From: Nocardia acididurans
GTDB lineage: Bacteria; Actinomycetota; Actinomycetes; Mycobacteriales; Mycobacteriaceae
Assembly (NCBI RefSeq): GCF_016741815.1
Contig: NZ_JAERRJ010000005.1
Coordinates: forward strand, 372,001-436,000
DNA: 64,000 bases
Direction of reading: 5' to 3'
Shown: piece after piece, positions 35,203-43,510 of the stretch
Position numbering within the stretch: the first letter of the stretch is position 1
Layout of the letters: each line of letters opens with the position of its first letter
The notes under the pieces: model-generated
The model's input: only the letters and a program-made list of their open reading frames with translations
Databases searched by the model: none
Told to the model about the DNA's origin: nothing
Program-made: the position numbers and the translations under genes

Positions 35203-35661
35203 ATGCGCAGCACCGACACCCGGATCATCGCGCGGCGCGCCGCGGGCACGGCCACCGGCCTCGCGGCACTGGCCGCCGTCGCCGTCCTCGCCGCGCCGTC
35301 CGCGCTCGCCAAGGTGGATTCGATCTCCGTCGACGGTGCGAATCACGCGGTCGGCAAGCAGTACACGATCACCGTGAAGCTCAGCGGGGCCGCGGCCGGA
35401 CTGCTCGTGTACTTCACCGACAACGGGAACTTCATCGGCGGCCCGAAGGTGCCGTGGCCGCCGGGCAGCGCCACCATCTCGTGGACGCCGTCGGAGAAGG
35501 GGCAGCACGTGATCACCGCCGAGCAGGGCGGGTACACGGCCTCCACCGTCGTGCAGGTGGGCGACGAGCCGATCGGCTCCGGAAGCTCCAGCAGCGGAAG
35601 CGGATTCGGGCCCGGCGGGCCGCTGGGCAGCGGCAGCAGCGGCACCACGCCCGGCAGATGA
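35203..35661 (+). CDS. Secreted Ig-like protein, tandem family member 3
   Basis: 152 residues. Signal peptide (TATGLAALAAVAVLAAPSAL), Ig-like domain (YTITVKLSGAAAGLLVYFTD, GQHVITAEQGG) and a Gly/Ser-rich tail (GSGSSSSGSGFGPGGPLGSG) with no Thr/Pro stalk. The three members keep the Ig core (LSGA-x3-GLLxYxxDNG) but diverge in their C-terminal linkers, as expected for surface proteins that differ in how far they project or what they contact. Confidence 0.78.
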   Translation: MRSTDTRIIARRAAGTATGLAALAAVAVLAAPSALAKVDSISVDGANHAVGKQYTITVKLSGAAAGLLVYFTDNGNFIGGPKVPWPPGSATISWTPSEKGQHVITAEQGGYTASTVVQVGDEPIGSGSSSSGSGFGPGGPLGSGSSGTTPGR

Positions 35662-35666
35662 CCGTG

Positions 35667-35709
35667 CGCTGTGGGACTCGTCACCCTCTTCGTGACGAGC
35701 CCCACAGCG
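35667..35709 (+). terminator. Hairpin terminator after the Ig-like tandem
   Basis: An 18-bp stem (CGCTGTGGG and CTCGTCAC paired with GTGACGAG and CCCACAGCG, one mismatch) with a 7-nt loop, 6 bp after the stop codon. There is no U-tract. Confidence 0.8.
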
Positions 35710-35886
35710 TGCCCGGGTGTACAGCAGGTGAATTCGCCGCCGATCATGCGGAATTCGAATCAGTCTGCGTGAAAAGCGGTTTCGAATGTCTTCGCAGCCG
35801 GTGACCTCGCGCGGTGAGTTGCCGGAAGTGCGCGCGACACCCGTGGGCTATGGCGAGTTCACCGGAGCGTGTTAGAAACCCGAGCC

Positions 35887-36237
35887 ATGATCAAGAAAAC
35901 CCTCGCCGTCGCTGCCGTGACCGCCGGCGCTGTGCTCGCGCTCGCTCCGCTGGCCGGCGCAGAGCCCGCCGACCCGGCCAAGTTCTCCGACGCCACGGCC
36001 GCTTTCGTGCCCTACAACGACCTGAACGTGCTCCAGGCCAAGGATCAGGGCAAGCTCATCATCGTCAGCCCGTACGGCACCGGCCGCACCATCGCCTGCC
36101 GCGGCAACGGCCAGGACGTGGCCTACTACGACTGCATGCAGAACGACTCCCTCGGCTGGATCAAGCTGAACCAGACCGAGCTCCCCGCCCTCGGCAAGGC
36201 GTGGGTCTACACCGGCGAGTCCGACCCCAACGCTTGA
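35887..36237 (+). CDS. Small secreted protein, unknown function
   Basis: 116 residues from the ATG at 35887. A clean signal peptide (KKTLAVAAVTAGAVLALAPL, cleavage near AGAEP) is followed by a mature domain of about 92 residues with two cysteines (RTIACRGNG, YYDCMQND) that could form a disulfide. No recognised family and no strong ribosome binding site. A strong terminator follows directly. Confidence 0.72.
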   Translation: MIKKTLAVAAVTAGAVLALAPLAGAEPADPAKFSDATAAFVPYNDLNVLQAKDQGKLIIVSPYGTGRTIACRGNGQDVAYYDCMQNDSLGWIKLNQTELPALGKAWVYTGESDPNA

Positions 36238-36254
36238 TCCACAAGACCGAAGAG

Positions 36255-36298
36255 AACGATCGAGCCCGCTGCCTTCGCGCAGCGGGCTCGATCGTTTT
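36255..36298. terminator. Strong bidirectional terminator
   Basis: A perfect 18-bp stem (AACGATCGAGCCCGCTGC with its complement), loop CTTCGC, followed by a TTTT run on the plus strand. It lies between the small secreted protein gene and the converging regX3. Confidence 0.93.
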
Positions 36299-36306
36299 CC
36301 GGGTTC

Positions 36307-36996
36307 CTAGGCTTCCAGTTTGTAGCCCAGGCCGCGCACGGTGACCAGGTGCTCGGGCTTGGCCGGGTCGGCTTCGATCTTGGAGCGCAGGCGCTTCACG
36401 TGCACGTCCAGGGTCTTGGTGTCGCCGACGTAGTCGGCACCCCAGACGCGGTCGATGAGCTGGCCCCGGGTCAGTACGCGACCGGAGTTGCGCAGCAGGT
36501 ACTCCAGCAGGTCGAACTCCTTGAGCGGGAGGGTGACCGCTTTGCCGTTCACCTGGACCGTGTGCCGGTCCACGTCCATGCGGACGGGTCCGGCCTCCAG
36601 GACGCTGGTCTCGCCGCCGTTGTCGGGCTCGTCGCCCGCGCCGCGGCGCAGCACCGCGCGGATGCGCGCGATGAGTTCGCGGGAGGAGTACGGCTTGGTG
36701 ACATAGTCGTCCGCACCCAGCTCCAGGCCCACCACCTTGTCGATCTCACTGTCGCGCGCGGTCACCATGATGACCGGGACGCTGCCGCGGGCTCGCAGCT
36801 GCTTGCACACGTCGGTGCCGCTCATGCCGGGCAGCATGAGGTCGAGCAGCACGATGTCCGCGCCGGACCGGTCGAATTCCGCGAGCGCGGAGGGCCCGTC
36901 ACCGACCACGGTGACCTCGAACCCCTCCTTGCGCAGCAGGAACGCGAGCGGATCGGCCAGCGACTCCTCGTCCTCGACGATCAGCACACTCGTCAT
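36307..36996 (-). CDS. regX3: Response regulator RegX3
   Basis: 229-residue OmpR/PhoB-family regulator of the phosphate-starvation response. Receiver domain: [13 protein letters not shown] with acidic pocket, phospho-acceptor Asp in [14 protein letters not shown], conserved Thr in VIMVTARDS and Lys in [12 protein letters not shown]. The C-terminal winged helix contains [20 protein letters not shown] and [17 protein letters not shown]. The start at 36996 has GGAGG 7 nt upstream and overlaps senX3 as ATGA. Confidence 0.96.
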   Translation of the reverse strand: MTSVLIVEDEESLADPLAFLLRKEGFEVTVVGDGPSALAEFDRSGADIVLLDLMLPGMSGTDVCKQLRARGSVPVIMVTARDSEIDKVVGLELGADDYVTKPYSSRELIARIRAVLRRGAGDEPDNGGETSVLEAGPVRMDVDRHTVQVNGKAVTLPLKEFDLLEYLLRNSGRVLTRGQLIDRVWGADYVGDTKTLDVHVKRLRSKIEADPAKPEHLVTVRGLGYKLEA

Positions 36997-38243
36997 CGGG
37001 TTGCCTCCACACCGTTGGTTCTGGCCCGCCCGGCGGGGCGCGAGCCGTTCTCTTTCTTCACCGCCGGAGTGCCGGCGGAAAGCCTCTTGTCGCCCGCGCC
37101 GTTCAGGTCGGCGGGGTGGGCCGGGATGCGCAGCGTGAACGTGGACCCGGTGCCCAGTTTGCTCCACAGGGTGATCTCACCGTTGTGGTTGGCGGCCACG
37201 TGCTTGACGATAGCCAGCCCGAGCCCGGTACCGCCGGTGGCGCGCGAGCGCGCCTTGTCGGCCCGGAAGAATCGTTCGAAGACCCGTTCCTGGTCTTCCT
37301 TGGCGATGCCGATGCCGCGGTCGGTGACGGCGATGTTCACGTATCCGCCGCGCAGCGCCCGGCTCACCGAGACATGGGAGCCCTTGGGCGAGTACGCGAT
37401 GGCGTTCTCGACCAGGTTGGACAGGGCGGTCACCAGCAGTGTGGTGTCGCCGAGCACCTCAAGTCCGCTGTTGAAGTCGGTGCTCACGGTGATGCCCGCG
37501 GCCTCGGCCACATTGCGGGACCGTTCGATGGCCTGGGTGACCACGGTGTCCACGTCGACGGCCTCGAGTTCGGGCAGCTTCTCCGCGCCCTGCAGGCGGG
37601 ACAGCGCGATGAGCTCGGTCACCATCTTGCCCATGCGGCGGGCCTCGCCGTGCAGGCGCTCACCGAAGTGGCGCACCGAATCCGGGTCGTCCGCGGACTC
37701 CAGCAACGCCTCGGCCAACAGGCTCATCGCGCCGACCGGGGTCTTGAGTTCGTGGCTCACATTGGCGACGAAGTCGCGCCGGGTGGCCTCCATGCGGGCC
37801 TGCTCGGAGTCGTCGTCGGCGAAGAGCACCACGAAATTCGTGTTCTCCTGCGACAGCGGCCGGGCCACACCGCGAACCGCCAGCCGCGCCCGGCCGGGCA
37901 GCGGGATCTTGGCGGTCAGCTCGAATTCGACGTCCAGCCCGGTGACGAGCACCTGTTCGACGGCGGCCCAGGCGCGTTCGTCGAGCAGCCGGTCGTGCAC
38001 TATGCCCAGCTCTTCGGCACGCGGGTTCACCAGCACGACGTCGCGGTACTGGTCCACGACGGCGATGCCGCTCTCGGAGGCGAGCACGATGAGATCGAGC
38101 ACCTGCGACATGGTGAGTCCGGTATCGGTGGCGGCGCGCAGCCGCTCCTGCCGGGCGTTCACATACGGGATGAGCAGTCCTCCGACGGCCAGCCCTACAA
38201 CGGCCGCCAGGACTGCCAACAGCACGGCCTGTGGAACGCTCAC
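36993..38243 (-). CDS. senX3: Sensor histidine kinase SenX3
   Basis: 416 residues, GTG start. Two N-terminal membrane helices ([20 protein letters not shown] region), a PAS-like domain (about 45-150), the HisKA dimerisation helix with [20 protein letters not shown] (phospho-accepting His), and the ATPase domain with N-box [15 protein letters not shown]1 [13 protein letters not shown], and G2 [14 protein letters not shown]. Partner of RegX3; in mycobacteria the pair senses phosphate limitation with the Pst system. A C-terminal 40-residue basic tail extends beyond the kinase domain. Confidence 0.96.
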   Translation of the reverse strand: MSVPQAVLLAVLAAVVGLAVGGLLIPYVNARQERLRAATDTGLTMSQVLDLIVLASESGIAVVDQYRDVVLVNPRAEELGIVHDRLLDERAWAAVEQVLVTGLDVEFELTAKIPLPGRARLAVRGVARPLSQENTNFVVLFADDDSEQARMEATRRDFVANVSHELKTPVGAMSLLAEALLESADDPDSVRHFGERLHGEARRMGKMVTELIALSRLQGAEKLPELEAVDVDTVVTQAIERSRNVAEAAGITVSTDFNSGLEVLGDTTLLVTALSNLVENAIAYSPKGSHVSVSRALRGGYVNIAVTDRGIGIAKEDQERVFERFFRADKARSRATGGTGLGLAIVKHVAANHNGEITLWSKLGTGSTFTLRIPAHPADLNGAGDKRLSAGTPAVKKENGSRPAGRARTNGVEATR

Positions 38244-38408
38244 AGTCTGAATCGTACGGTCGCCGACGGTCGGTCAAACCCCGGGTGCAGGAAGTTTCAC
38301 GCAGGTCACAGCTACTTAGACGGGTGTTCCCCCCGCGTTTACGCAATGTTCGCGTTCGGCGTGGCGGAAATCGAGCAGCTGTGCCGCAATCTTTTCCGCC
38401 CGCGCGAT

Positions 38409-38795
38409 TCAGTCGTCCGGCTCGCCGTACAGCGCCGCCCGCACAGTGTCCCCGTGCCGATCGGCCCACTCCCCCAGCGCGAAGATCGGCACCAGCAGAT
38501 CGACGCCCGCCGAGGTCAGCCCGTATTCCACCCGGGGCGGCGCCTCCGCGTACCGGCGACGCTCCAGCAACCCCATCCGCTCCATCCGCCGCAGCGTCTG
38601 CGTGAGCATCTTCTGACTGATCCCCCCGATCCCCGCCCGCAACTCCACCGGCCGCATCGGCCCGTCCCGCAGTGTGTACGCGATCACCATCAGCCACGAG
38701 TTCCCGAACAGATCCACCGCCAGCCGCGCCGGACAGTCCGCCTCCCGCTCCCCGTAATCCGGAAACCGCACCGGCCCCGGCGTCTCCACTGTCAC
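38409..38795 (-). CDS. HxlR-family transcriptional regulator
   Basis: 128 residues from the GTG at 38795 (VTVETPGPVRFPDYGE); a TTG start at 38822 is possible. The HxlR winged helix shows the family pattern CPARLAVDLFGNSWLMVIAY, then RPVELRAGIGGISQKMLTQT and LRRMERMGLLERRRY. The Cys before the HTH is the usual redox-sensing Cys position. It is divergent from the reductase gene at 38884, which it probably controls. Confidence 0.9.
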   Translation of the reverse strand: MTVETPGPVRFPDYGEREADCPARLAVDLFGNSWLMVIAYTLRDGPMRPVELRAGIGGISQKMLTQTLRRMERMGLLERRRYAEAPPRVEYGLTSAGVDLLVPIFALGEWADRHGDTVRAALYGEPDD

Positions 38796-38883
38796 CCCAC
38801 CACCCTGCCACCGCCGTTGCACACCCGCGGGTGCCCATCGGAATTCCTACCGTCGACCTCGTCACCCCGACCAAGGAGTCCCC

Positions 38884-39552
38884 ATGCGCATAGCAATCCT
38901 CGGCGCCGGCCAGATGGCCCGAGCCCTCGGCGCCGGCTGGTCCGCCGCCGGCCACGACCTCGCCATCGGCGCCCGAAACCCGCAGCAGGCCAACGACACC
39001 GCCGCCCACATCGGCGGAACCGCCTACGCCACAACCATTCCCGAAGCAGCCGCGTTCGGAGAAGCCGTCCTCCTGGCCCTCCCCGTCCCGGCCCTGTCCG
39101 CAGTCCTCCGAGCCGCGGCCCCCCACCTCGCGAACCGCACCCTCATCGACTGCACCAACGCCTACTCCCCCGACAGCTTCGCCCCCGGCAGCCCCGGCTT
39201 CACCCTCACCGAATCCGCGGTCGCCGAACGCATTGCGGCCACAGCCCCGGACGCCTACGTCGTCAAAGCCTTCAACCTCTGCGCCGCCGAGGTCTGGTCC
39301 TCCCCCACCCGCGACTTCGACGGCCGCCCCCTGGCCGTCCCTCTCTGCGGCGACGACCCGGCCGCCCTGGACACGGTCGCGTCCCTCGCCGAAGATCTGA
39401 AGCTCCGCCCGATCCGCGCAGGCGGCCTGGCCCAGACCCGGTACCTCGAAGCGACCTCCGCTTTCATTGTCGGCCTGTGGTTCTCGGGCCACGACGCCCG
39501 AGCCGCCTTCCCACCTCTGGAGGCCGCCTTCGCGGTACCCGACGGCGACTGA
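38884..39552 (+). CDS. NADPH-dependent F420 reductase-like oxidoreductase
   Basis: 222 residues with AAGGAG before the ATG. The N-terminal Rossmann motif AILGAGQMARALGAGW and the GARNP segment that reads the NADP 2'-phosphate match the F420:NADP oxidoreductase family. Further family blocks are LLALPVPALSAVL, DCTNAYSPDSF and YVVKAFNLCAAEVW. Whether F420 is bound cannot be seen. Divergently paired with the HxlR regulator and convergent with the CocE gene, 4 bp apart. Confidence 0.85.
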   Translation: MRIAILGAGQMARALGAGWSAAGHDLAIGARNPQQANDTAAHIGGTAYATTIPEAAAFGEAVLLALPVPALSAVLRAAAPHLANRTLIDCTNAYSPDSFAPGSPGFTLTESAVAERIAATAPDAYVVKAFNLCAAEVWSSPTRDFDGRPLAVPLCGDDPAALDTVASLAEDLKLRPIRAGGLAQTRYLEATSAFIVGLWFSGHDARAAFPPLEAAFAVPDGD

Positions 39553-39556
39553 GCGG

Positions 39557-41599
39557 TCACCAGCCCGGGGTGCCGCGGACCGGGATGTTCACGTAGCTCG
39601 GTTCGGCGGGATCGAGCAGGAGGTGCTGGGGGCGGAGGCCGGTGTCCATGAGGATGGCCAGGGGTGGGAGGCCCTTGGGGAAGTTGCCCGCGTAGACGTC
39701 GACTCGTAGCCGGTGGCCCGGTTGGAGGACGGCGTCCACGCCCGCGATCGAGATGTCCAGTGCGACGGGGACTCCCGGTTGGGTGGGTTGGCGGGTGGAC
39801 AGGGAGAGGTCGGGGACCGGGTCGGTGTAGTCCCCGTTGGGGAGGCGGGTGCTGCGGGATTCGTCGAGGGCTCGGAGGGAGGCGACGAGTTGGCCGGAGG
39901 AGAGGGTTGTCGAGGTGCCGTCGGGCGCTACGTCGTTGACGGTGGCGACCCAGTAGCCGTCGGTGGCGTCGTGAACCGTGTTGAGGTGTACGGCTATCGG
40001 GCCGGATAGCGTGGTTGGTTCGGCTACCGGGGAGCTGGTGAAGGTGAGGCCGTTGGATTCCCAGATGCGGGAGTCCTTACCGCAGGCGTCGATGATCGAG
40101 ACTATGCCGATGGTTTCCTGGGCGGCGTCACGGGAGCAGAGGCCGGTGAGACCCGGTGCGACGGTGAGGGTTTCGGGCCACTCGGTGGGGGCGTCGACCA
40201 GGGAGCCGTCGTGGACGCTGTGGCCGCCCGTGCCGGAGGGGATCGGGGAGAGGTACATGCGCCGGTACTCGGTCTCCTCCTCCTGCGGGAATCCGGAGGC
40301 GGTGATCCAGGTGCCGCCCTGTTCCTTCATGGTGACGGGGCCGTAGGTGTCGATGCCGTTGTCGATGCCCTTGAGCCACTTGTCGAACCAGGCGCGCTGC
40401 AGGACGTCCATGCGGGGTGGCTGGCCGGGGCGGCCGGATTCGTTGCCGTTGGAGATGTGGTAGCCGTCGCCGATCAGGATCTGTTTCTGGCCGGCGGGGA
40501 GGGGGATGCGGCGGAAGACGTCGGCCTGGGAGGCGACGAAGACGTCGTGCCAGCCGCCGGAGATGAAGGTGGGGACGGTGATTCGGGCGGGGTCGGTTTC
40601 CCAGGCCTGGCGCATATCGCTGCCGGAGTCGAGGAGTTGCTTCACCTTCGGGCTCAGCTGGTCGATGTTCGGTTGCAGGAACACTTCCAGCAGGGCGTCG
40701 ACGAAGGTGAAGGGATCGGACAGGCGGTCGGCCAGCCACTTCATGTCGAAGCGGCCCTGGAGCAGGGCGGTCATGTCCGGGACGAGTTTGCCGCCGTTCA
40801 CGGCCGCCAGCCACATGGGCATGAAGGCGACGCCGATCGCGCCGCCGGGGGCCACCAGGTCGCGGAAGGGGTTGCGGCTGGGCACGACCGGGAAGATGGC
40901 CTTCAGCGCGGGCGGCTGCTCGGCCGCGGCCTGCAGCTGGTTGAGCCCGGAGTAGGAGACGCCGGTCATGCCGATGTCGCCGGTGGACCAGGGCTGCCGG
41001 GACGCCCAGTCGATGGTTTCCAGGGTGTCCTGCTGTTCGCGTTCGCCCAGCAGATTCCAATTGCCCTGGGAGAAGCCGGTTCCGCGGACATCGACGACGA
41101 CCTGGGTGTATCCGGATCGGATGAGTTGTCGGTCGACGGTGAAGGTGCGGATGAGTCCGCCGCCGAGCGCCTTGGTGAGGTCGGTGAGCCCGGAGATCGG
41201 GGTGCCGGTGAGGTCGAGGTTGCGCGCCAGCTGGACGATCAGGTCCGACAGGACGGGGATGGAGAAGGCCGAATCCCCGATCATGGAACCGAGTTTCGTG
41301 TACGGGGTGAAGTTCACGATGGTCGGTGTGGGGGTGTCGATCGGACGGCCCGAGGCGTCGGCCGGGTGGTAGACATTGCTCTTCAGGACGGTGCCGTCGC
41401 TCATGGTGATGGGCACATCCCATTCGATGTACACATTGGGATAGAGCTGTGGATTGTCGTGTGTGGCAGCCCATTCCGCGCCCGCCGCGCCGCCGTCCGG
41501 GCCGGTGGCCGTGACGGCGGCGGCCGTCGGGGTGACGAACTGGGTGAACGCCAGCGCCGCGGCGGCGACGGCGAGCAGGGATCTCGACAGGAGACGCAT
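39557..41599 (-). CDS. Secreted CocE/NonD (X-Pro dipeptidyl-peptidase-like) hydrolase 1
   Basis: 680 residues with a signal peptide (LLSRSLLAVAAAALAFTQFV). The alpha/beta-hydrolase domain contains the nucleophile Ser215 in GMTGVSYSGLN, an oxyanion-type Tyr in FTPYTKLGS and VDVRGTGFSQGNW. A likely acid/His pair lies in the GGWHDVFVASQAD and GDGYHISNGNES segments. A C-terminal galactose-binding-like beta domain (about 430-680) ends GTPGW. Such enzymes cleave esters or Pro-peptides outside the cell; substrate unknown. Closely related to the CocE gene at 44932. Confidence 0.9.
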   Translation of the reverse strand: MRLLSRSLLAVAAAALAFTQFVTPTAAAVTATGPDGGAAGAEWAATHDNPQLYPNVYIEWDVPITMSDGTVLKSNVYHPADASGRPIDTPTPTIVNFTPYTKLGSMIGDSAFSIPVLSDLIVQLARNLDLTGTPISGLTDLTKALGGGLIRTFTVDRQLIRSGYTQVVVDVRGTGFSQGNWNLLGEREQQDTLETIDWASRQPWSTGDIGMTGVSYSGLNQLQAAAEQPPALKAIFPVVPSRNPFRDLVAPGGAIGVAFMPMWLAAVNGGKLVPDMTALLQGRFDMKWLADRLSDPFTFVDALLEVFLQPNIDQLSPKVKQLLDSGSDMRQAWETDPARITVPTFISGGWHDVFVASQADVFRRIPLPAGQKQILIGDGYHISNGNESGRPGQPPRMDVLQRAWFDKWLKGIDNGIDTYGPVTMKEQGGTWITASGFPQEEETEYRRMYLSPIPSGTGGHSVHDGSLVDAPTEWPETLTVAPGLTGLCSRDAAQETIGIVSIIDACGKDSRIWESNGLTFTSSPVAEPTTLSGPIAVHLNTVHDATDGYWVATVNDVAPDGTSTTLSSGQLVASLRALDESRSTRLPNGDYTDPVPDLSLSTRQPTQPGVPVALDISIAGVDAVLQPGHRLRVDVYAGNFPKGLPPLAILMDTGLRPQHLLLDPAEPSYVNIPVRGTPGW

Positions 41600-41727
41600 A
41601 GTGCCCCAACCACTTTCCGAACTGCGGACTTCGATCCGAACCTAGGACAGCCCGAAATAGTCTGGGACAGTTCGCCGAAACTTGGTGAATGTGCACAAGT
41701 CGTTCGCGAGGGTTGTCACGCCGACGA

Positions 41728-41747
41728 GAGTGAGTGTACAGTCACTC
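41728..41747 (+). promoter_or_regulatory. TetR operator O1 (upstream of tetR)
   Basis: GAGTGAGTGTACAGTCACTC, ending 2 bp before the tetR ATG. It matches the operator at 42354-42373 in 15-16 of 20 bases, including both GAGTGA/TCACTC arms. Binding here would block the gene's own transcription. Confidence 0.78.
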
Positions 41748-41749
41748 AC

Positions 41750-42313
41750 ATGACGAAGCGCGGAGCCACCCTCTCCACCTCCGACGTCCGGCGCGAGGCC
41801 GTCCTCGACGCCGCGATCACGGATTTCGCCAAGTCCGGCTACCGCGGCACCTCGATCAACACCGTGGCGGTCACGGCGGGCATCTCCCCCGCCTACGTGT
41901 TCAAATTGTTCCCCAGCAAGACGGAGTTGTTCGTCGCCGCGATCGACCGCTGCTACGAACTGGTCGAACAGTCGCTGGCCAAGGGCGCGGCCCGCACCCC
42001 CGACGGCGACGCGGAGCAGATCCTGTACGAAATGGGCGGCGCCTACGCCGAACTCATCGGCGACAAGAGCCTGCTCATGCTGCAGGTGCACGCACAGTCG
42101 GCGGCCGATGTGCCGGAGATCGCCGAGGCCGTGCGCCGCGGCCTGCGCCGGGTCACCGAGTACGCGCAGCGCCGCTCGGGCGGTTCGGACGCGCAGGTGC
42201 AGCGGTTCATGGCCTACGGCCAGCTCTGCCACCTGATCGTCACTCTCGGCCTCGAACACGAGCAGGCCCCCTGGGCCACCGCGCTCACCGCAGGCATCCG
42301 GCACCCGAACTAG
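41750..42313 (+). CDS. TetR-family transcriptional regulator
   Basis: 187 residues. The N-terminal HTH shows the TetR pattern VRREAVLDAAITDFAKSGYR, then GTSINTVAVTAGISPAYVFK and LFPSKTELF. The C-terminal ligand domain (about 65-187) is helical and variable. Its start is embedded against operator O1, and a second copy of the same operator precedes the quinone reductase gene, so it very probably represses itself and the downstream reductase/oxygenase pair. Confidence 0.92.
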   Translation: MTKRGATLSTSDVRREAVLDAAITDFAKSGYRGTSINTVAVTAGISPAYVFKLFPSKTELFVAAIDRCYELVEQSLAKGAARTPDGDAEQILYEMGGAYAELIGDKSLLMLQVHAQSAADVPEIAEAVRRGLRRVTEYAQRRSGGSDAQVQRFMAYGQLCHLIVTLGLEHEQAPWATALTAGIRHPN

Positions 42314-42319
42314 CTTTTC

Positions 42320-42339
42320 ACGCCCTCCGACGAGGGCGT
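42320..42339 (+). terminator. Short hairpin after tetR
   Basis: ACGCCCTC/GAGGGCGT stem of 8 bp with a 4-nt loop, 6 bp after the tetR stop. A weak terminator or attenuator before the next operator. Confidence 0.5.
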
Positions 42340-42353
42340 CTTCATCACCCTCC

Positions 42354-42373
42354 GAGTGATTGACCAATCACTC
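42354..42373 (+). promoter_or_regulatory. TetR operator O2 (upstream of the quinone reductase gene)
   Basis: GAGTGATTGACCAATCACTC, a perfect palindrome with 9-bp arms, 20 bp before the ATG. The near-identity to O1 links the divergently positioned regulatory sites to one TetR protein. Confidence 0.82.
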
Positions 42374-42393
42374 ACGCCAGAAAGGATCGACCG

Positions 42394-43434
42394 ATGTCGA
42401 CCACCACCACCGCCCTCGAAGTCGTTCTCCCCGGCCGCGTCGAACCGCATCAGCTCGAACTCGCCCACCGCGAACTGCCGCCGCTGCGACCGGGCCAGGC
42501 GCTGCTGCGCGTCGAGGCCACCGGCGTCTCCTTCGCCGAACAGCAGATGCGCCGCGGCAAGTACTACGACCAGCCCGCCTTCCCGTTCGTCCCCGGCTAC
42601 GACGCGGTCGGCACGGTCGTCGCGGTCGGCGGGGCCGCGGACGAGGCGCTGATCGGCCGCCGGGTCGCGGCGCTCACCAAGACCGGCGGATGGAGCAGCC
42701 ACCTGATCCTGGAGGCCGCGGACCTGATCCCGGTCCCCGCCGAACTGCCCGCGGACGCGGCGGAGACCTTCGTCGTCAACGGCATCACCGCCTGGCAGAT
42801 GCTGCACCGGATCGCGAAAGTCCGTGCCGGGCAGACGATCCTGGTGCACGGCGCGAACGGCGGCGTCGGCTCCACCCTGGTGCAGCTGGCGCGGCTCGCC
42901 GGCATCCGGGTGATCGGCACGGCGTCGGCGCGCAATGCCGAGGCGGTGCAGGCCCTCGGCGCGCTGCCGGTGGACTACCGCGGTGACGTGGTGCGACAGG
43001 TGCGCGAGTACACCTCGGACGGCGTGGACGCGGTCTTCGATCACGTCGGTGGCCCCGGCATCGTCGACTCCTTCGAACTGCTCGCCCCCGGCGGCACGCT
43101 GGTCGCCTACGGCAGTGCCTCCACCAAGGACGAGGAGGGCAACTCCCGGCTGCCCGTGCTGGCGCTGCTCGCCCGGCTGATGTGGTGGAACCTGCTGCCC
43201 AACAGGCGTTCCGCGCACTTCTACAACATCTGGGCCGGACAGCGCCGGCTCACCCGCTTCCGCAATCAGCTGCGCGAGGACCTGACCGCCGTACTCGACC
43301 TGGCCGCCCGCGGCGACCTGCACGCCCAGATCGCCGCCCGATTCCCGTTGCGCGAGGCCGGAAAAGCCCTCGCCCTCGCCGAATCGCGCACGGTCACCGG
43401 CAAGGTCGTGCTCGTCGCCGACTCCGAGGACTGA
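42394..43434 (+). CDS. Zinc-free medium-chain reductase (quinone oxidoreductase-like)
   Basis: 346 residues. The GroES-like N-terminal half has FPFVPGYDAVGTVVAVGG without the zinc-ligand cysteines of alcohol dehydrogenases. The NADPH-binding half has TILVHGANGGVGSTLVQLAR, followed by DAVFDHVGGPGIVDSFELLA. This fits the zeta-crystallin/QOR group reducing quinones or enones. AAAGGA precedes the ATG. It is under operator O2 and is followed 76 bp later by the carotenoid oxygenase. Confidence 0.9.
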   Translation: MSTTTTALEVVLPGRVEPHQLELAHRELPPLRPGQALLRVEATGVSFAEQQMRRGKYYDQPAFPFVPGYDAVGTVVAVGGAADEALIGRRVAALTKTGGWSSHLILEAADLIPVPAELPADAAETFVVNGITAWQMLHRIAKVRAGQTILVHGANGGVGSTLVQLARLAGIRVIGTASARNAEAVQALGALPVDYRGDVVRQVREYTSDGVDAVFDHVGGPGIVDSFELLAPGGTLVAYGSASTKDEEGNSRLPVLALLARLMWWNLLPNRRSAHFYNIWAGQRRLTRFRNQLREDLTAVLDLAARGDLHAQIAARFPLREAGKALALAESRTVTGKVVLVADSED

Positions 43435-43510
43435 GCCCGGCCGGGCCGTTCATCCACAGCCATCCACAGTTCTTGCCGCACAGCCCGATCCACACCTGAG
43501 AAGGACCGCC

